Shown here in pieces: positions 12,421 through 23,757 of a stretch of 64,000 nt of DNA. Under the pieces are notes generated by a model that saw nothing but the letters and a program-made list of their open reading frames with translations, did no database searches and was not told the DNA's origin. This stretch comes from Cryptomeria japonica (lineage: Eukaryota > Streptophyta > Pinopsida > Cupressales > Cupressaceae). How positions within the stretch are numbered: position 1 is the first letter of the stretch; each line of letters begins with the position of its first letter. The DNA lies in NCBI RefSeq assembly GCF_030272615.1, contig NC_081406.1, positions 118,519,847-118,583,846 of the forward strand, written 5' to 3'. Both the position numbers and the translations under genes were made by a program.

Positions 12421-12510
12421 AGGGTCACTTGTGTATTGTGGTGTTGAGTCACTTGTGTATTGTGATGTCAAGTCACTTGTGTATTATGATGTTGAGTCAC
12501 CTGGAATACT
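12421..12510 (+). repeat. 24-bp tandem repeat in the LTR, about 3.5 copies
   Basis: The unit GTCACTTGTGTATTGTGRTG plus four bases repeats at about 12424, 12448, 12472 and in part at 12496, with few substitutions. It lies in the U3/R part of the LTR. No coding meaning. Confidence 0.8.
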
Positions 12511-13199
12511 GTGGAGTCATTTGTTATGTTGTCCATGTCTTGCTTATTGCTTACTTAAGGGTCCTCTGCTATCTCCCAGCACAGTGGGGTGATTCCATTT
12601 TGGGTATTACATGGCTGGGTGGTAGTGCCACTTCCCATCGAATGTTCTTCTTCATACCTTCATGCGAGGATTGGCTTCACAGGTGTTCCTATGGTTCATG
12701 GCTCATGCTCTATCTCATGTTGGAGATTTTTATTCTTTGGAGACCTATGTGGTCATTTGTATTATTGAACTTATGTAACCTTGTAATTTGCTTAAGTTGT
12801 TGACTTTGACTGTATTACGAGAAGTCATGTATTTATGGTTAATGTAATCCTGAGATTTGGATGTTATTTATGAGCTTTGTATATGATTGGTGTTAATGCT
12901 TTTTGGAAGAGAATTCTATTGTATCTTTTCAATCTTTTAATGGAGTAATCTGTTATTGCATATGGCTTATGATGTTCTATGAGTTATTGATGGTTAATTG
13001 GATTAATCGTTATTGTGGAATTTAACTTTTAGTTTTATTCTTCATTGGTAAGCCTTAAGGAATTCTGGTGTAAGTCTTTTGCTTGTGTTATTATCGTGCA
13101 AGGTTGTAATTAATGCACTTTATGTGATTATACTTTAAAAAAAAAAATTATCACGCTTAGTTGTGGTTATTTCTTTGGGGTTCCTGGTGGGGCATTACA

Positions 13200-15270
13200 C
13201 TTATCTTGATGGAGAATGATGTACCTTTTGAAACCATTCATCAATGTATGTTTTCCATTCTTCATCCATAAAGTGTCATGATCTATGACCAATATTTTCC
13301 CCTTCATCTTTGGTTTAGGAATGAGATACTCCCTATCCATATGAAAACTTATCTCATTTGCCTCTCTATGAATATCATCCTAAAACCTTTGCCAAACTCA
13401 TCATGCAAACTATTGCATCCATCACCCATATCCATATGGTCTCCTCCAATGGTAACTTCTATCATGAATCTCCTCCAAACCCAAGCTATGGATGTTATAT
13501 TAATTAAATTCATGAATGATGGTAACAGTCTATGTAAAGAAACTATCTCTAAGTGTAACATTTTGCAACTATTCAATGATTAAGAATCTCTCCTTAAGAA
13601 AATTTATACCATTGTAAATAGTTAAAATCAACAACCCCCTAAACATTATTACACAAGGATTATGTAGTACAATTATGACATATTGTGCATCTCTTTATAT
13701 TTTTGTTTTAGTACCAATCATCTTCTTATTAACAAAAATATTCTTATCACATCTCCTTCATGAAGCAACACATCCTTGAGTACTAATAATCAAATCCATG
13801 TGTGAGTTATCAATCTCCCACAAAGGTGCCTTATAAAAGAACCCATGTTTCTTAAATATACCCATATTTATTTACAAATACTCCCAAGCATCTTTCCCAA
13901 AAATTTTAAGCATTAAAGTATCATTAAAAAAAAAATCAAAATTTATCATCTGATTCAGTGTGAATTGAAAAGTTAAAATATAAGGCAAGGACTTGTACTT
14001 CATGCACTCCTTGTTGATAGATTATAAAGTAGAGTTATGTTGAATCAAAATATGTGATTACCTTAATGTGAATATGACCCATAGCTTGCTAAAATTTCCT
14101 CTTTGAAGATTATCTAAACAACACATATCTAAACATTCTCCCTTGTTGATTTTGAAGTAGAGATAAGTTTTCCTAATTATAGATTGTTGATATTTTAGAA
14201 AGTGTTTAGCAAAGAAAAATAAAATTTGGTGCCCTCTAGGACTTCATCTTGGTCTCTTATTTGTTTTTCATCTTTATGGTTTCTCGCAACACTACTGACA
14301 TCAACATGCACAATCAACATCTACTAGAGATTGCAAAGCTAGAACTCATGAGGAATGTACAAGACTTGTTCACAATCTTCAAATCAATATGCCTCTTTTT
14401 TCAACAATCTTTTGGCCACTTTGATCAAGTGGTGATGGGTAAGAATTTTGGCCACTTCTTTGTGTCTTTTGTTCTATGCAAAAAGAATAGGCTTCTTCCC
14501 ATGCAACAGACACATGGAACAAATCTCCCTACCTATCATTTATTTCATTTCATTTATCTTTGCATTTCAAACGACACACCTCCTCTATTATCTAATGTAT
14601 TGTTTATTTCTCTATTTCCATTCAAACAATTTCCACACTTAAATGCCTATGATTATTATGACTTTGATACCATAATGAGAAGGTGAAATACTTGATGATT
14701 TATTTGATTAATAGGGAGAGAATTTGTACAAAGGAGAACTATAACTATGCATAACCTACATAATTGTTTACTAAACAATTTGAGTATTAACAATGTAATG
14801 CTATGCTAACACACTGTATGAATTATAGAAAAGATCCTGACTTGTAGTTAAAGAGTATGATTAAATTATAGAAATTATGAAATGTTATTATTTTTCTTTT
14901 CTAGTCATAAAAAATATGGATGATTATAAACTTCTGAGGCATATGCATCTAAAGTAGATGTCTTTGCTCTATGCAAATGCCAAAATGATTTTTAGCATAA
15001 CTAAGGCACTACTAATGCCAAATTCATAAATCTATGTAAAGATAGCCATGTCAAGACATGTCCGAATTCCTACTTTATTGATGTCTCACAAGTTCAAACA
15101 TCAAAAAGGAATCACTTGATACATGGTTTTCAAATGGTTTTTCTATAGCCTAGACTTGTTCAAATTGATTACTAATGTAGTTTACTTGTATTTATTTTTT
15201 GTGTGCATCCATTGGGATGATATCAATAGAGGTGATAAATCTAATTTTAAAAAATTCCTACCTACTCACA
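13200..15270. other. No clear gene; possible remnants of an LTR element
   Basis: AT-rich. A PBS-like string TTTGGTGCCCTCTAGGAC at about 14226-14243 is followed by an open + strand frame of 145 codons (14249-14686) with a charged N-terminal region but no motif I recognise. At about 14671 TTTGATACCA reads on the - strand as TGGTATCAAAG, a weak match to a tRNA-Met PBS. These are hints of decayed Ty3-type elements, not proof. The rest shows nothing recognisable. Confidence 0.3.
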
Positions 15271-15274
15271 CCGT

Positions 15275-15440
15275 GGCAAGGAACAATATAGCAACTTGGA
15301 AAAACACCAAAGCACAAATAACACAAGGTGAAGGACATGGTTGAGAAGTTAGAGTAGTTAATCACCTAAAAAGAAACACAAATATTAAAATAAGATACTT
15401 CAAGACTTTCAATATAGAGAAAAAACAACATATTAGTAGA
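15275..15440. repeat. 3' flank of LRK10L unit 1, shared with 56140-56300
   Basis: The run GGCAAGGAACAATATAGCAA through the phrase AGTTAGAGTAGTTAATCA and ATATTAAAATAAGAT recurs at 56140-56300 with scattered changes. A second shared block is 16026-16110 against 56522-56600 (GCCCCAAAGGAACGAGATAC). Both lie downstream (left) of the - strand kinase pseudogene, so they mark a duplicated unit rather than a mobile element. Confidence 0.75.
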
Positions 15441-16698
15441 AGGGGTCCAATTATTGCTCATGTTCCAATAACTACTCACTCATTACTCAACCAAATGCCC
15501 AATTATTAACTTTAAAGACACAAAAGAAATGGCAATTAAAAGCCCATTAAGATATTTCACATATACGAATAATCACTAACTTGTACTTGCAGTAGTTAAA
15601 ATTTGTGCATAAGTATTGGTACCCATAGCACATGATTACTAGGGCATTTGTGCAAAAGTATTGGTAAAAACAATTATTAGAGGAAAGTGTATTGGTTCTT
15701 AAAAGAATATATATTGGATTAGTTGTGCAAATTTTTGAGGTGGTTGTAGTGCATGTGGTTATTGGAGTAGGTATCAAGCAACAACTTTAAATGAAATTCT
15801 TTTGACCTTTATACACATAATGAGTCATCCAACATTTTTTGTTACTATGCAAAAGCCAAAACAATAACTATAAGTAGTTAAGTCACATATAAAAATAACC
15901 AAAATAATCATTGAAATCTGATAGACCATATGTAAATGTGTGAAATTAGCTATAACAATTACTGATATCCTTCCCAAAATATCTTTTAACCAAAAAAAAT
16001 TCCAAAGATACGAAATGTAAATGTTTGCCCCAAAGGAACGAGATACTGCTTACCACAGGTGCTGTAAATAAAAGAAATACCAATAAGAATTACTCATGAT
16101 TCAAACTACGCTTCAAGCACCATAACTTCAACACGGTATTTATGTATACTTAGAAGGGTGATCAAGGACGGTGACAGGGAAAGTGTGACTATCAAGAGCA
16201 GCACATGAATTGATGCAAAAATCTTATAAAAGAACAAAACAAATCTGAAAACATAAGTGCAATTTATATTGTCTACAGACAATATATGTGAGCCTGAGTC
16301 CAATCAAAACATAAATGAAGGTAATATAGGATTTTTTTTGGACCGATGTTACTCATAAAAATCAATATACAAGGCAATCGAGGATATATTTTTGAGCGAT
16401 ATTAGACGTGATATCACATTCAATATGCAAAGCAATCAAGGATATTTTTATGACGGAGATCAGACGCGAGACAACTTTCCGGTGACTTCAATATGATTGT
16501 CTGACGGACTAAAATTCTTTTTATACGTGAGACAAGTTTGACGGTGCATTGTGGACTGACAAATCTACTTAAAAGAAAGCCTAACCTAATTATACGCCGT
16601 GAGATAACTTTGAATGCTTGAGCAGTAATTAGCTATCAAATCATTTGAATATTGACTGTAAATCAACTCACGGGTGAATTATCCAAACGTAGTATCTA

Positions 16699-17629
16699 CT
16701 ATGCCGTTTCGATTTCAATGGTGGACGATTCTTCACTAGCCGAGAATGGTGCCGATGGCGGCCGTGTGCTGAACGGAGTCGGAGGATTTGGGATGTCGTC
16801 AGCATCTCCTTCCAACATTTGAAGCACCCTCATCATTGAAGATCTGTCCGTCGAATTGTACTGAATACACCACAGACCCACTTTTGCCAGACTCCTTGCC
16901 TTCGCCTCATCTGCTCCACTTATCTCTCTCTCTCTCAACCTTGTCCTCAGCTCCCCATTCTCTATCAATTTGAACGCCCACTCTGGAAAATAGAATTGGC
17001 TTGAGCGGCTCACCTGTACTTCGATATTCTTTCTTCCTCCCACCATCTCCAATAACATCATGTCAAAACTGTAAACATCTGATTTGTCTGTTACAGGCCC
17101 CAAATTTCTAGACCACACCTCTGGCGCAACATATGATTCCAATTCAGAACTTGATCTTTTTCTTTTCCTGCAAGTATAAATTTGTCAAGAGATCCATTTG
17201 CCATGTACTTGTACACGAGTGCACTAGTAACTCCTTCAAAGCAATACCCCAGCAAACGAACCAAATAAAAGTGGTGAATCCTTCCAATAGTCGCCACTTC
17301 GGTCATGAACTGAGTCTCGCTTTGCCGTGAGTGATCAAGCATTTTAAATGCCACAAGAGTACCGCTCGGAAGCTTTCCTTTATAAACCACGCCAAACCCT
17401 CCTTCACCCAACTTTTGTGCAAAGTTATTGGTGATCTTCTTGAGGCTGGAATACGAATATCTGGTTTGCATTTCGTCAACATAACTGTTTAGAAATGTCT
17501 TTACCTTGGAAATAGACCGGAGGTTATCACGCTTCCTTCCAGGCACTTCATGGTTGAAGAAGAACATCTTCTTTCGATAAGCAATTACCAGCAATAGCGC
17601 AATTATTAACGGTGCGCTGCCGATGATCC
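16699..17629 (-). pseudogene. LRK10L copy 1, exon 3: transmembrane segment and deleted kinase
   Basis: Transmembrane run IIGSAPLIIALLLVIAYR just after the acceptor. Kinase N-lobe is good: LGEGGFGVVYKG loop, VAFK with the catalytic Lys, ETQFMTEVATIGRIHH, LLGYCFEG, YKYMANGSLDKFIL. Then the deletion near 17140, after which the C-lobe returns in another frame: [38 protein letters not shown], ending IEIETA at stop 16699-16701. Comparison with copy 2 suggests about 190 bases were lost. Confidence 0.92.
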
Positions 17630-17805
17630 CTGTCACTCATTATAAGGTGAATACTGTCAACTGTAACGAAGCATAATAAAAGGCGACGTAACGAAGACAA
17701 AACAGAATGATAGGCTGAATATATTTAGCCTAGAAGGACGAATTCCTCAAAAATATTTGTTACTGGTGTAAAACTTGTATATAACACAGAGGTAGAGATA
17801 CTTAC

Positions 17806-17844
17806 TTATAGCAATAGCAGTCTTATTAGGAGTGTTAAACCAAC
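17806..17844 (-). pseudogene. LRK10L copy 1, 39-bp exon 2
   Basis: Flanked by acceptor TCATTCAG and donor GTAAGT; encodes about 13 residues (GWFNTPNKTAIAI) of the juxtamembrane linker. It joins exon 1 as split codon G|GT and exon 3 as A|GG. Too small to appear as an open frame on its own, but the splice sites and phase on both sides agree. Confidence 0.75.
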
Positions 17845-18141
17845 CTGAATGAACTGTATTATAAAAAATGCAAGAGGCGTTTATTAGTAGAATGTTCAGA
17901 AAGTATAAAACATTTTTTCTTATTCTTTTTAGACAAAATATTTAAGCGATTTTCGCTTGTCTGTCAATTACACATTCCGCAAGCAACTGTTTCTACATCA
18001 AATTTCAGAAAAATAATAACACAATATTAAATTTAACAAAGCCAATTTAGAGATTTAACTTTTACTCTGTTCATCTTACAAAGATCAATATTTCACGATA
18101 TGTATATTAAATTGGGGGGAAACAGGAAGCAATAATTTTAC

Positions 18142-18674
18142 CTGCGGGGCATCTGCCAGGATATAGGCTGTGCCGCCTGCACCTGCAGTGAAACTGCATC
18201 GAGCTATCATAATAACCACAATGCCCACCACTTGACTGGCAATCTCTGCAACTTTTGCTGGCATTCCATCTAATTGGGAAACCTCCATATATGATTTGAT
18301 GGTCGTTTACCGGTCCTCCTGAGTTATTGACTGGTAAAACAGCTTGTGCCCTACATGCTTCAGGCACACTAACGGCTGCTGTCAAATTGTAGTGCCAATC
18401 AGGGTTAGATTTTAAACTAGCCGTTTGATCGGGCAAGTCTACGCATTCTGGATTGCACTGACCCCAAAGGGTTATGTCTATGTGTGTATGGGCAATATGA
18501 AATTGAGAGCTAGACCTTAATTCCGTGTAGTTATTGGAAGATGGATCGCAATTATCTCTTAGCTCCTTGTCGATTATTGTCATGGTATGATTGAAACTAA
18601 AGTTTTTAAGGAATTTGGGTTGCAGTATGTAGTATTATTTGCCACTGATATTAAGTGCAGGCTTTGGCAATCTA
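18142..18674 (-). pseudogene. LRK10L copy 1, rest of exon 1: extracellular Cys-rich domain
   Basis: Continues from the insertion: after the duplicated ATCTA the frame reads L-P-K-P-A-L-N-I-S-G-K then a TAA stop (18635-18637), then Y-Y-I-L-Q-P onward without further stops. Conserved Cys residues include C in DNCDP, CNPECVDLP, EACRAQ, SCRDCQ and GGHCGYY, the WAK_assoc C-terminal pattern. Ends at a GT donor (GCAG|GTAAAA) with the phase matching exon 2. Confidence 0.9.
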
Positions 18675-19200
18675 TGTTGATAACTGATGCTGCTCCATGC
18701 AGCTCCAGTTTGGGCATGAATCTATCCATTCATCATCATGCATAAGCTATTTTTAGTTTAAATCAGTTTTTGTTTATTCATGCAAATAAAACATGTACTC
18801 TAGCATGCATTAATCCTTAGGACTATTTTTAGTTTTGTTTTTTGCATGAGTTTGTTTTTAGTAATAAAGCATGTTGTGCATGCACTTATTGTATTCTTAA
18901 TTTAGGGAGTAGTTTGTTTTTTCAGTTTGAGAGCCTTAGTAGCTTTCCATACAATGCTAGGAATATATTTAAAACTGCAGTTATTATTAATTCTTCTAGG
19001 CTACAAATTCCTTATATATACAGCCTCTATGTAATTTTTTAATTAAGCTTCAATAAAGAAATTGGTGTGTGTAATTCCAAAAAATAGGACACTTTGTTTT
19101 TTATTCTAAATTGTGATTTCTTTTTGAAATTTTTTTTTTTGCTATTATTCTTTGCTAATCAGCTGGTTCAGAGAGGATAGGTCAGGTTCAAAATTCTACA
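18675..19200 (+). repeat. 5' LTR of the copia element, 526 bp
   Basis: TG...CA ends. Contains TATATATACAGCCTC near 19014 followed by an AATAAAG signal near 19053, giving a plausible TATA and poly(A) pair. Differs from the 3' LTR by several percent and lacks about 13 bases near the start (tagcatgcagctccaag region is longer in the 3' copy). Confidence 0.95.
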
Positions 19201-19216
19201 AGTAGTATCAAAGGAG
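19201..19216 (+). other. Primer binding site of the copia element (degraded)
   Basis: AGTAGTATCAAAGGAGG follows the LTR directly and resembles TGGTATCAGAGC, the tRNA-Met complement, with several changes. Confidence 0.6.
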
Positions 19217-19269
19217 GTAAAATTGTTTTGGATTAAAGTTTTACTGTTGGAATTTCGCCAAAGTTAATC

Positions 19270-20128
19270 ATGTCGAATTCTAACCATACGCCCGTTCCAG
19301 AATTTGATGGGAATGATTATGATTATTGGTGCATTAAGATGCTGACCTTTTTTATTGGAAAAGATTTGTGGGAGATTATTGAATTAGGTTATGAGGATCC
19401 AGCTGATTGGAATGCCCTTACAGCCAATGAAAGAACAACAAGAAAGGAAGCAAGGAAAAAGAATGCTCAAGCTTTGTTTCACATTCAAATAGCTCTTGAT
19501 AAGAGCTTATTTGCAAGAATATCAGGGGCAATAACTGCCAAAGATGCCTGGAAGACTCTACAAGAAACTTACTAGGGTAGTGATCAAGTTAAAGTGGTCA
19601 AGCTTTAGACATTGAAGCGAGAGTTCAAGAATTTGAAGATGCAAAAAGCTGAAAGTATAAGTGATTATTGTGTCAGAGTCAAAGATGTGGTCAATAAAAT
19701 GGCTACACTTGGGGAAATTGTAAGCAATGAAGTTTTGATAAAAAAAAGGCATTGAGATCTTTGACACCCAGATGGAATCACACAGCAATAATCATAGAAG
19801 AAAGCAAAGATTTGACAAAACTATAGTTTGATCAACTGATTGGATACCTGATGTCTCATGAAGAAAGATTGAAAGATTCTTTTGAAGGTGTAGAGAAAGC
19901 GTTTTCCTCTAAATTGCTAATCACAAAAAATGAAGATGCAAGCAGCAGTAGTGCCAAAATCAATCAAGGCCAAGGTAAAGGGCAAAGCCAAAATTCTTCA
20001 AGAGATAGAGGAAGAGGTGGCTCAAGAGGAAGTGGTGGTTTCAGAGCAAGAGGTAGAGGTAAATTTGATAAGAGAAATGTTCAATGTTACCATTGTAACT
20101 GGTATGGCCACTTTGAAAGAGAATGAAG
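19270..20128 (+). pseudogene. copia gag
   Basis: Starts ATG 19270; N-terminal FDGNDYDYWCIKMLTFFIGKDLWEII is the DUF4219/UBN2-type copia Gag start. Stops at 19573 and 19606 and a frameshift near 19745 break the middle. The RGRGGSRGSGGFRARGRGK basic stretch precedes a zinc knuckle C-Y-H-C-N-W-Y-G-H-F-E-R-E where the last Cys is replaced by a stop (20124-20126). Confidence 0.88.
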
Positions 20129-20129
20129 A

Positions 20130-21308
20130 TTGAAAGAAGGTAAAAGTGCTAACTATGCTCAAGAAAGTAGTGAGAATCCTCCTGATCACTTATTTTTATC
20201 TTATGCAAAGGGTGAAAATAATAGTAAAGATGTTTGGTACCTAGATTCTAGATGCTCTAACCATATGACAGGGAATGAGAAGTTGTTCTCAACAAAGGAT
20301 GGAAGTTTCAAATCCAAGATCCAGCTTGGTGATGATAAATCATTGGAGGTTGCTACCAAAGGAGCTATGGAGGTCCAAACAAAAGAAGGTATAAAGAGTA
20401 TTCATGATATTTATTATACTCCATAATTGAAGCACAATTTGTTAAGTGTTGGGCTGCTATGTGAGAAAAATTATAAAGTAGTCTCTGAGAATAAGACATG
20501 TACTATCTATGATAAGAATAAGAGTAATAGGGTGATCACTGTTGTTCCTATGACAAGAAATATGATGTTCCCCTTGAGGTTTGGTGAACATAACAATAGT
20601 TTGGAAAATATGGCTTATGAGGATTCAAGTTGGTTATGGCATCTCAGGTATGGGCATTTAAATTTTCATAGTTTGAAGTTTCTAACCTCGCATGCATTAG
20701 TTTATGGTTTACCCAAGGTTGAGGAACACAAGGAGGTTTGTGAAGGTTGTGCTAAAGGAAAGCATGGAAGAGAAAAGTTTCCAAAGGGCAATGCATGGAG
20801 GGCTCATCACCCACTTTAGCTTGTTCATTCAGATATATGTGGTCCTATGCAAACTAAGAGTTTGGGTAAGTCATCATATTTCATCACTTTTATTGATGAT
20901 TATTCACGAAATTGTTGGGTATTTTTTTTGAAGGCCAAATATGAAGCCTTGGATACATTCAAGAAGTTTAAAACCTTTGTGGAAAATGAGAAAGGGTGCA
21001 AGATCAAATATTTAAGGACTGATCGTGAAGGAGAGTTTTTCTCAAAGGCTTTCCAAAGTTATTATGATTTTAATGGCATCAAGAGGCAACTTACTACTAC
21101 ATACACACCTCAACAAAATGGAGTAGCTGAAAGGAAGAATCGTATTGTGGTTGAAATGGCCAGGTGCATGTTACAAACCAAGGGATTGAACAATTCTTAC
21201 TGGGGAGATGCAGTTGCTACGACAGTGTACATCCTCAACCGTAGCCCCACCAGTGCGCTAGTAAGAATTTACATGCAAAGAGTGAGTCATGTATTTTTTT
21301 GGATATAG
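20130..21308 (+). pseudogene. copia protease and integrase
   Basis: Protease motif near 20240-20270 reads L-D-S-R-C-S-N-H-M (DSGASNHM expected, so the active-site Gly is Arg). Integrase: LWHLRYGHLNFHSL and C-E-G-C form the HHCC finger; catalytic triad intact as HSDICGP, LRTDREGEF and QQNGVAERKN. Stops at about 20424 and 20817. The frame breaks off at NRSPTSAL (about 21258) and jumps to VSHVFFGYSEKKKAY; about 45 codons between them are missing compared with the family. Confidence 0.9.
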
Positions 21309-21309
21309 T

Positions 21310-23229
21310 GAGAAAAAAAAGGCTTATAGATTATATAATCCCCTCACTAACAAGCTTATTATCTCAAGAGATGTGATTTTTGATGAAGGGGGAGGTTATG
21401 GTCATCAAAAAGGCCATGTTGAGAAGCCAACATCTGTTTTGAATGATGATATAACTATTGATATTGATCATGAGTAGCCAACTAATATTTCTATATCCAG
21501 TGGTTTAACTCCACCAAGCAGCCCTTCATCAATTTCTTCAGTACCAAATTCAAGTCTAGCTTCTTCTCCAAATTCTACAAGGAAGGTAAGAAAATTGAGT
21601 TATATCTACCAAAGGAGTGGAAATCAAGTACATGAAGAAAACCCAATAGGCAAGTCACTGAATTTTGCTTTATTAGCCAAGGCTGATTTTGAACCATTAT
21701 GTTTTGAAGATGCATGTACTAATGAGGTTTGGGTGAAAGCCATGGAAGAAGAGATGGATTCCATTCACAGGAATGACACTTGGGACTTAATAGAACTTCC
21801 ACATGACAAAAAAAGGATTGGCACCAAATGGGTCTACAAGACCAAGTTTAACAGTGATGGGAGTGTTGAAAGACACAAGGCAAGATTAGTTGCTAAAGGC
21901 TTCGCATAGAAATATGGAATTGACTATGAAGAGACATTTGCACTAGTAGCGAGACAAGAGACCATAAGAATGCTGATTTCATTATCAACTCAGAAGAAGT
22001 GGAGCATACATCATATGGATGAAAGTGCCTTCTTGAATGGGTACTTAGAAGAGGAAGTATATGTGGAGCAGCCACAAGGTTTTAAAGTGGAAGGAAAAGA
22101 GCATCGATTGAAGAAGGCTTTGTATGGCCTCAAGCTAGCACCAAGAGTGTGGTATGCTAGGATTGATGGATACTTTCAAGAGAATGGCTTCCAAAGAAGT
22201 AAGAGTGATCCTACCCTTTACTACAAACAAGAAGGTATTGATATTCTCATCATAAGTTTGTATGTTGATGATCTTTTGTATATGGGTAATAGTTCTAAGA
22301 TGAAAGATGAATTCAAAGCTGCTACGATGAAAGAATTTGAGATGAAAGATCTTGATCTAATGAAATATTTTCTAGGAATGGAGGTTTATCAAAGTAAGGA
22401 TGAGATTTTCATTTGTCAAACAAAGTATGCACATGATATGCTAAAGAAATTTAATATGACTGATTGTAACCCTGCCTCCAGTCCAAGTGCTCATGGAGTT
22501 TTTCTATGTAAAGATGATGGTGCTGACTTAGTTGATGAGACATCTTATAGAAGTATTGTGGGGAGCTTGATGTTTCTAATCCACATGAGGCCTAATATTG
22601 CCTATTTAGTTTCATTTGTTTCAAGGTATATGACAAATCCATCTAAAATACATATGAAGGCAGCCAAGAGGATTTTGAGGTATGTGAAAGGGAATTTAAG
22701 TTTTGGTATTCATTACTACTCTTCTGAAAAGTTCAATCTTGTAGGCTTTAGTGATTCAAATTGGGGAGGTAGTATGGATGATCGTAAATCTAAATCTGGA
22801 AATTGTTTTTCTTTTGGTTCTGGTTTGATTACCTGGAGCTCAAAAAAGCAAAGTATTGTTGCCCTCTCATCTACAGAAGCAGAGTATGTTGCAATTACCT
22901 CAACAAGTACACAAGCTCTTTGGCTCAGAAAAGTTTTGGAAGAAATTGGAGAAAAACAAATTCAGCCTACAATAATTTATTGTGACAATGTGAGTGCCAT
23001 CAAGTTAGCTAAGAATCTGGTTCATCATAGTAGAACAAAGCATTTTGATTTGAAATATCACTTCATACGAGATTTGGTGCAGAAGAAGGATGTTGAGTTG
23101 AAGCACATCAACACCCAAGATCAGCTAGTAGATATATTCACCAAAGCGGTTGCGAAAGCTCAGTTTATAGCACTACGAGATAAGATTGCGAGCCCTCTCA
23201 GCCTCAAGGGGGAGTATGTTGATAACTGA
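21310..23229 (+). pseudogene. copia reverse transcriptase and RNase H
   Basis: The piece GYSEKKKAYRLYNPLTNKLI precedes RT. RT begins at about 21690 (ACTNEVWVKAMEEEMDSI, TWDLIELP, GTKWVYKTKF, RHKARLVAKGFA), with one stop at 21907. From 21970 a single open frame of 419 codons covers YVDD (LYVDDLLYMGN near 22262), the KYFLGMEV segment and RNase H with GFSDSNWGG, STEAEY, YCDN and HFDLKYHFIRD. The frame ends a few codons inside the 3' LTR, as in many copia elements. Polypurine tract AAGGGGGAGTA sits at 23206-23216. Confidence 0.93.
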
Positions 23230-23757
23230 TGCTGCTCTAGCATGCAGCTCCAAGTAGCTCCAGTTTGGACATGAATCTATCCATTCATCACCATGCATAA
23301 GCTATTTTTAGTTTAAATTAGTTTTTGTTTATTCATGCAAATAAAGCATGTACTCCAGCATGCATTAATCCTTAGGACTATTTTTAGTTTTGTTTTTTGC
23401 ATGAGTTTATTTTTAGTAAATAAAGCATGATGTGCATGCACTTATTGTATTCTTAATTTAGGGAGTAGTTTGTTTTTTTAGTTTGAGAGCCTTAGTAGCT
23501 TTCCATGCAATGCTAGCAATATATTTAGAACAGCAATTATTATTAATTCTTCTAGGCTACAAATTCTTTATATATATAGCCTCTATGTAATTTTTTAATT
23601 AATCTTTAATAAAGAAATTGGTGTGTACAATTATAAAAAATAGGGCACTTTGTTTTTTATTCTGAATTGTGATTTGTTTTTGCAATTTATTTTTTTTGTT
23701 GTTATTGTTTGCTAATCAGTTGGTTCAGAGAGGATAGGTTAGGTTCAAAATTCTACA
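23217..23757 (+). repeat. 3' LTR of the copia element, 541 bp
   Basis: Preceded by a classical polypurine tract and followed by the ATCTA duplication. Same landmarks as the 5' LTR (TATATATATAGCCTC, AATAAAG). Confidence 0.96.

Larger units (their letters stand above)
1..13199 (+). mobile_element. Ty3/gypsy chromovirus (Tekay-like), 5' end outside window, split by a nested element
   Basis: Domains occur in the order gag, zinc knuckle, aspartic protease, reverse transcriptase, [foreign element 2066-7254], RNase H, integrase, chromodomain, 3' LTR, which is the order of plant Ty3/gypsy elements. The RT frame stops inside the motif VDP at about 2060 and resumes near 7257 with VDWP, so the two halves belong to one element; about a dozen bases around the joint seem lost. 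Stops and frameshifts occur in every domain, so it is dead. The chromodomain at the integrase C-terminus places it among chromoviruses; Tekay is a guess from the chromodomain spacing and the TGTA...TACA LTR ends. The 5' LTR, PBS and gag start lie left of base 1. Confidence 0.88.
9344..13199 (+). repeat. 3' LTR of the chromovirus, about 3856 bp
   Basis: Starts TGTAGTAGCCC right after a purine-rich run (GCAGTGGAGGA) and ends GGGGCATTACA; the end is the inverted match of the start (TGTAATGCCCC against TGTAGTAGCCC), as LTR ends should be. It follows the chromodomain stop by about 35 bases. It encodes no protein; the frames inside show no known domain. The other LTR lies outside the window, so the length rests on the end motifs alone. 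A TATA-like AT run sits near 12170-12195. Confidence 0.72.
18675..23757 (+). mobile_element. Ty1/copia retrotransposon inserted in LRK10L exon 1
   Basis: Bounded by LTRs 18675-19200 and 23217-23757, both TGTTGATAACTGATGC...AAAATTCTACA, and flanked by a perfect 5-bp duplication ATCTA (18670-18674 and 23758-23762). Order gag, protease, integrase, RT, RNase H is that of Ty1/copia. It lies opposite in strand to the host gene. Frame damage in gag and a deletion in pol make it non-autonomous now, but the 419-codon RT/RNase H frame is intact. Confidence 0.96.

Noticed and set aside
12269-12803. Overlapping open frames in 12269-12803
   Set aside because: Low-complexity strings created by the 24-bp tandem repeat inside the LTR.
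16699-17142. Two separate kinase genes at 16699-17142 and 17091-17636
   Set aside because: They are the C-lobe and N-lobe of one exon put into different frames by an internal deletion.
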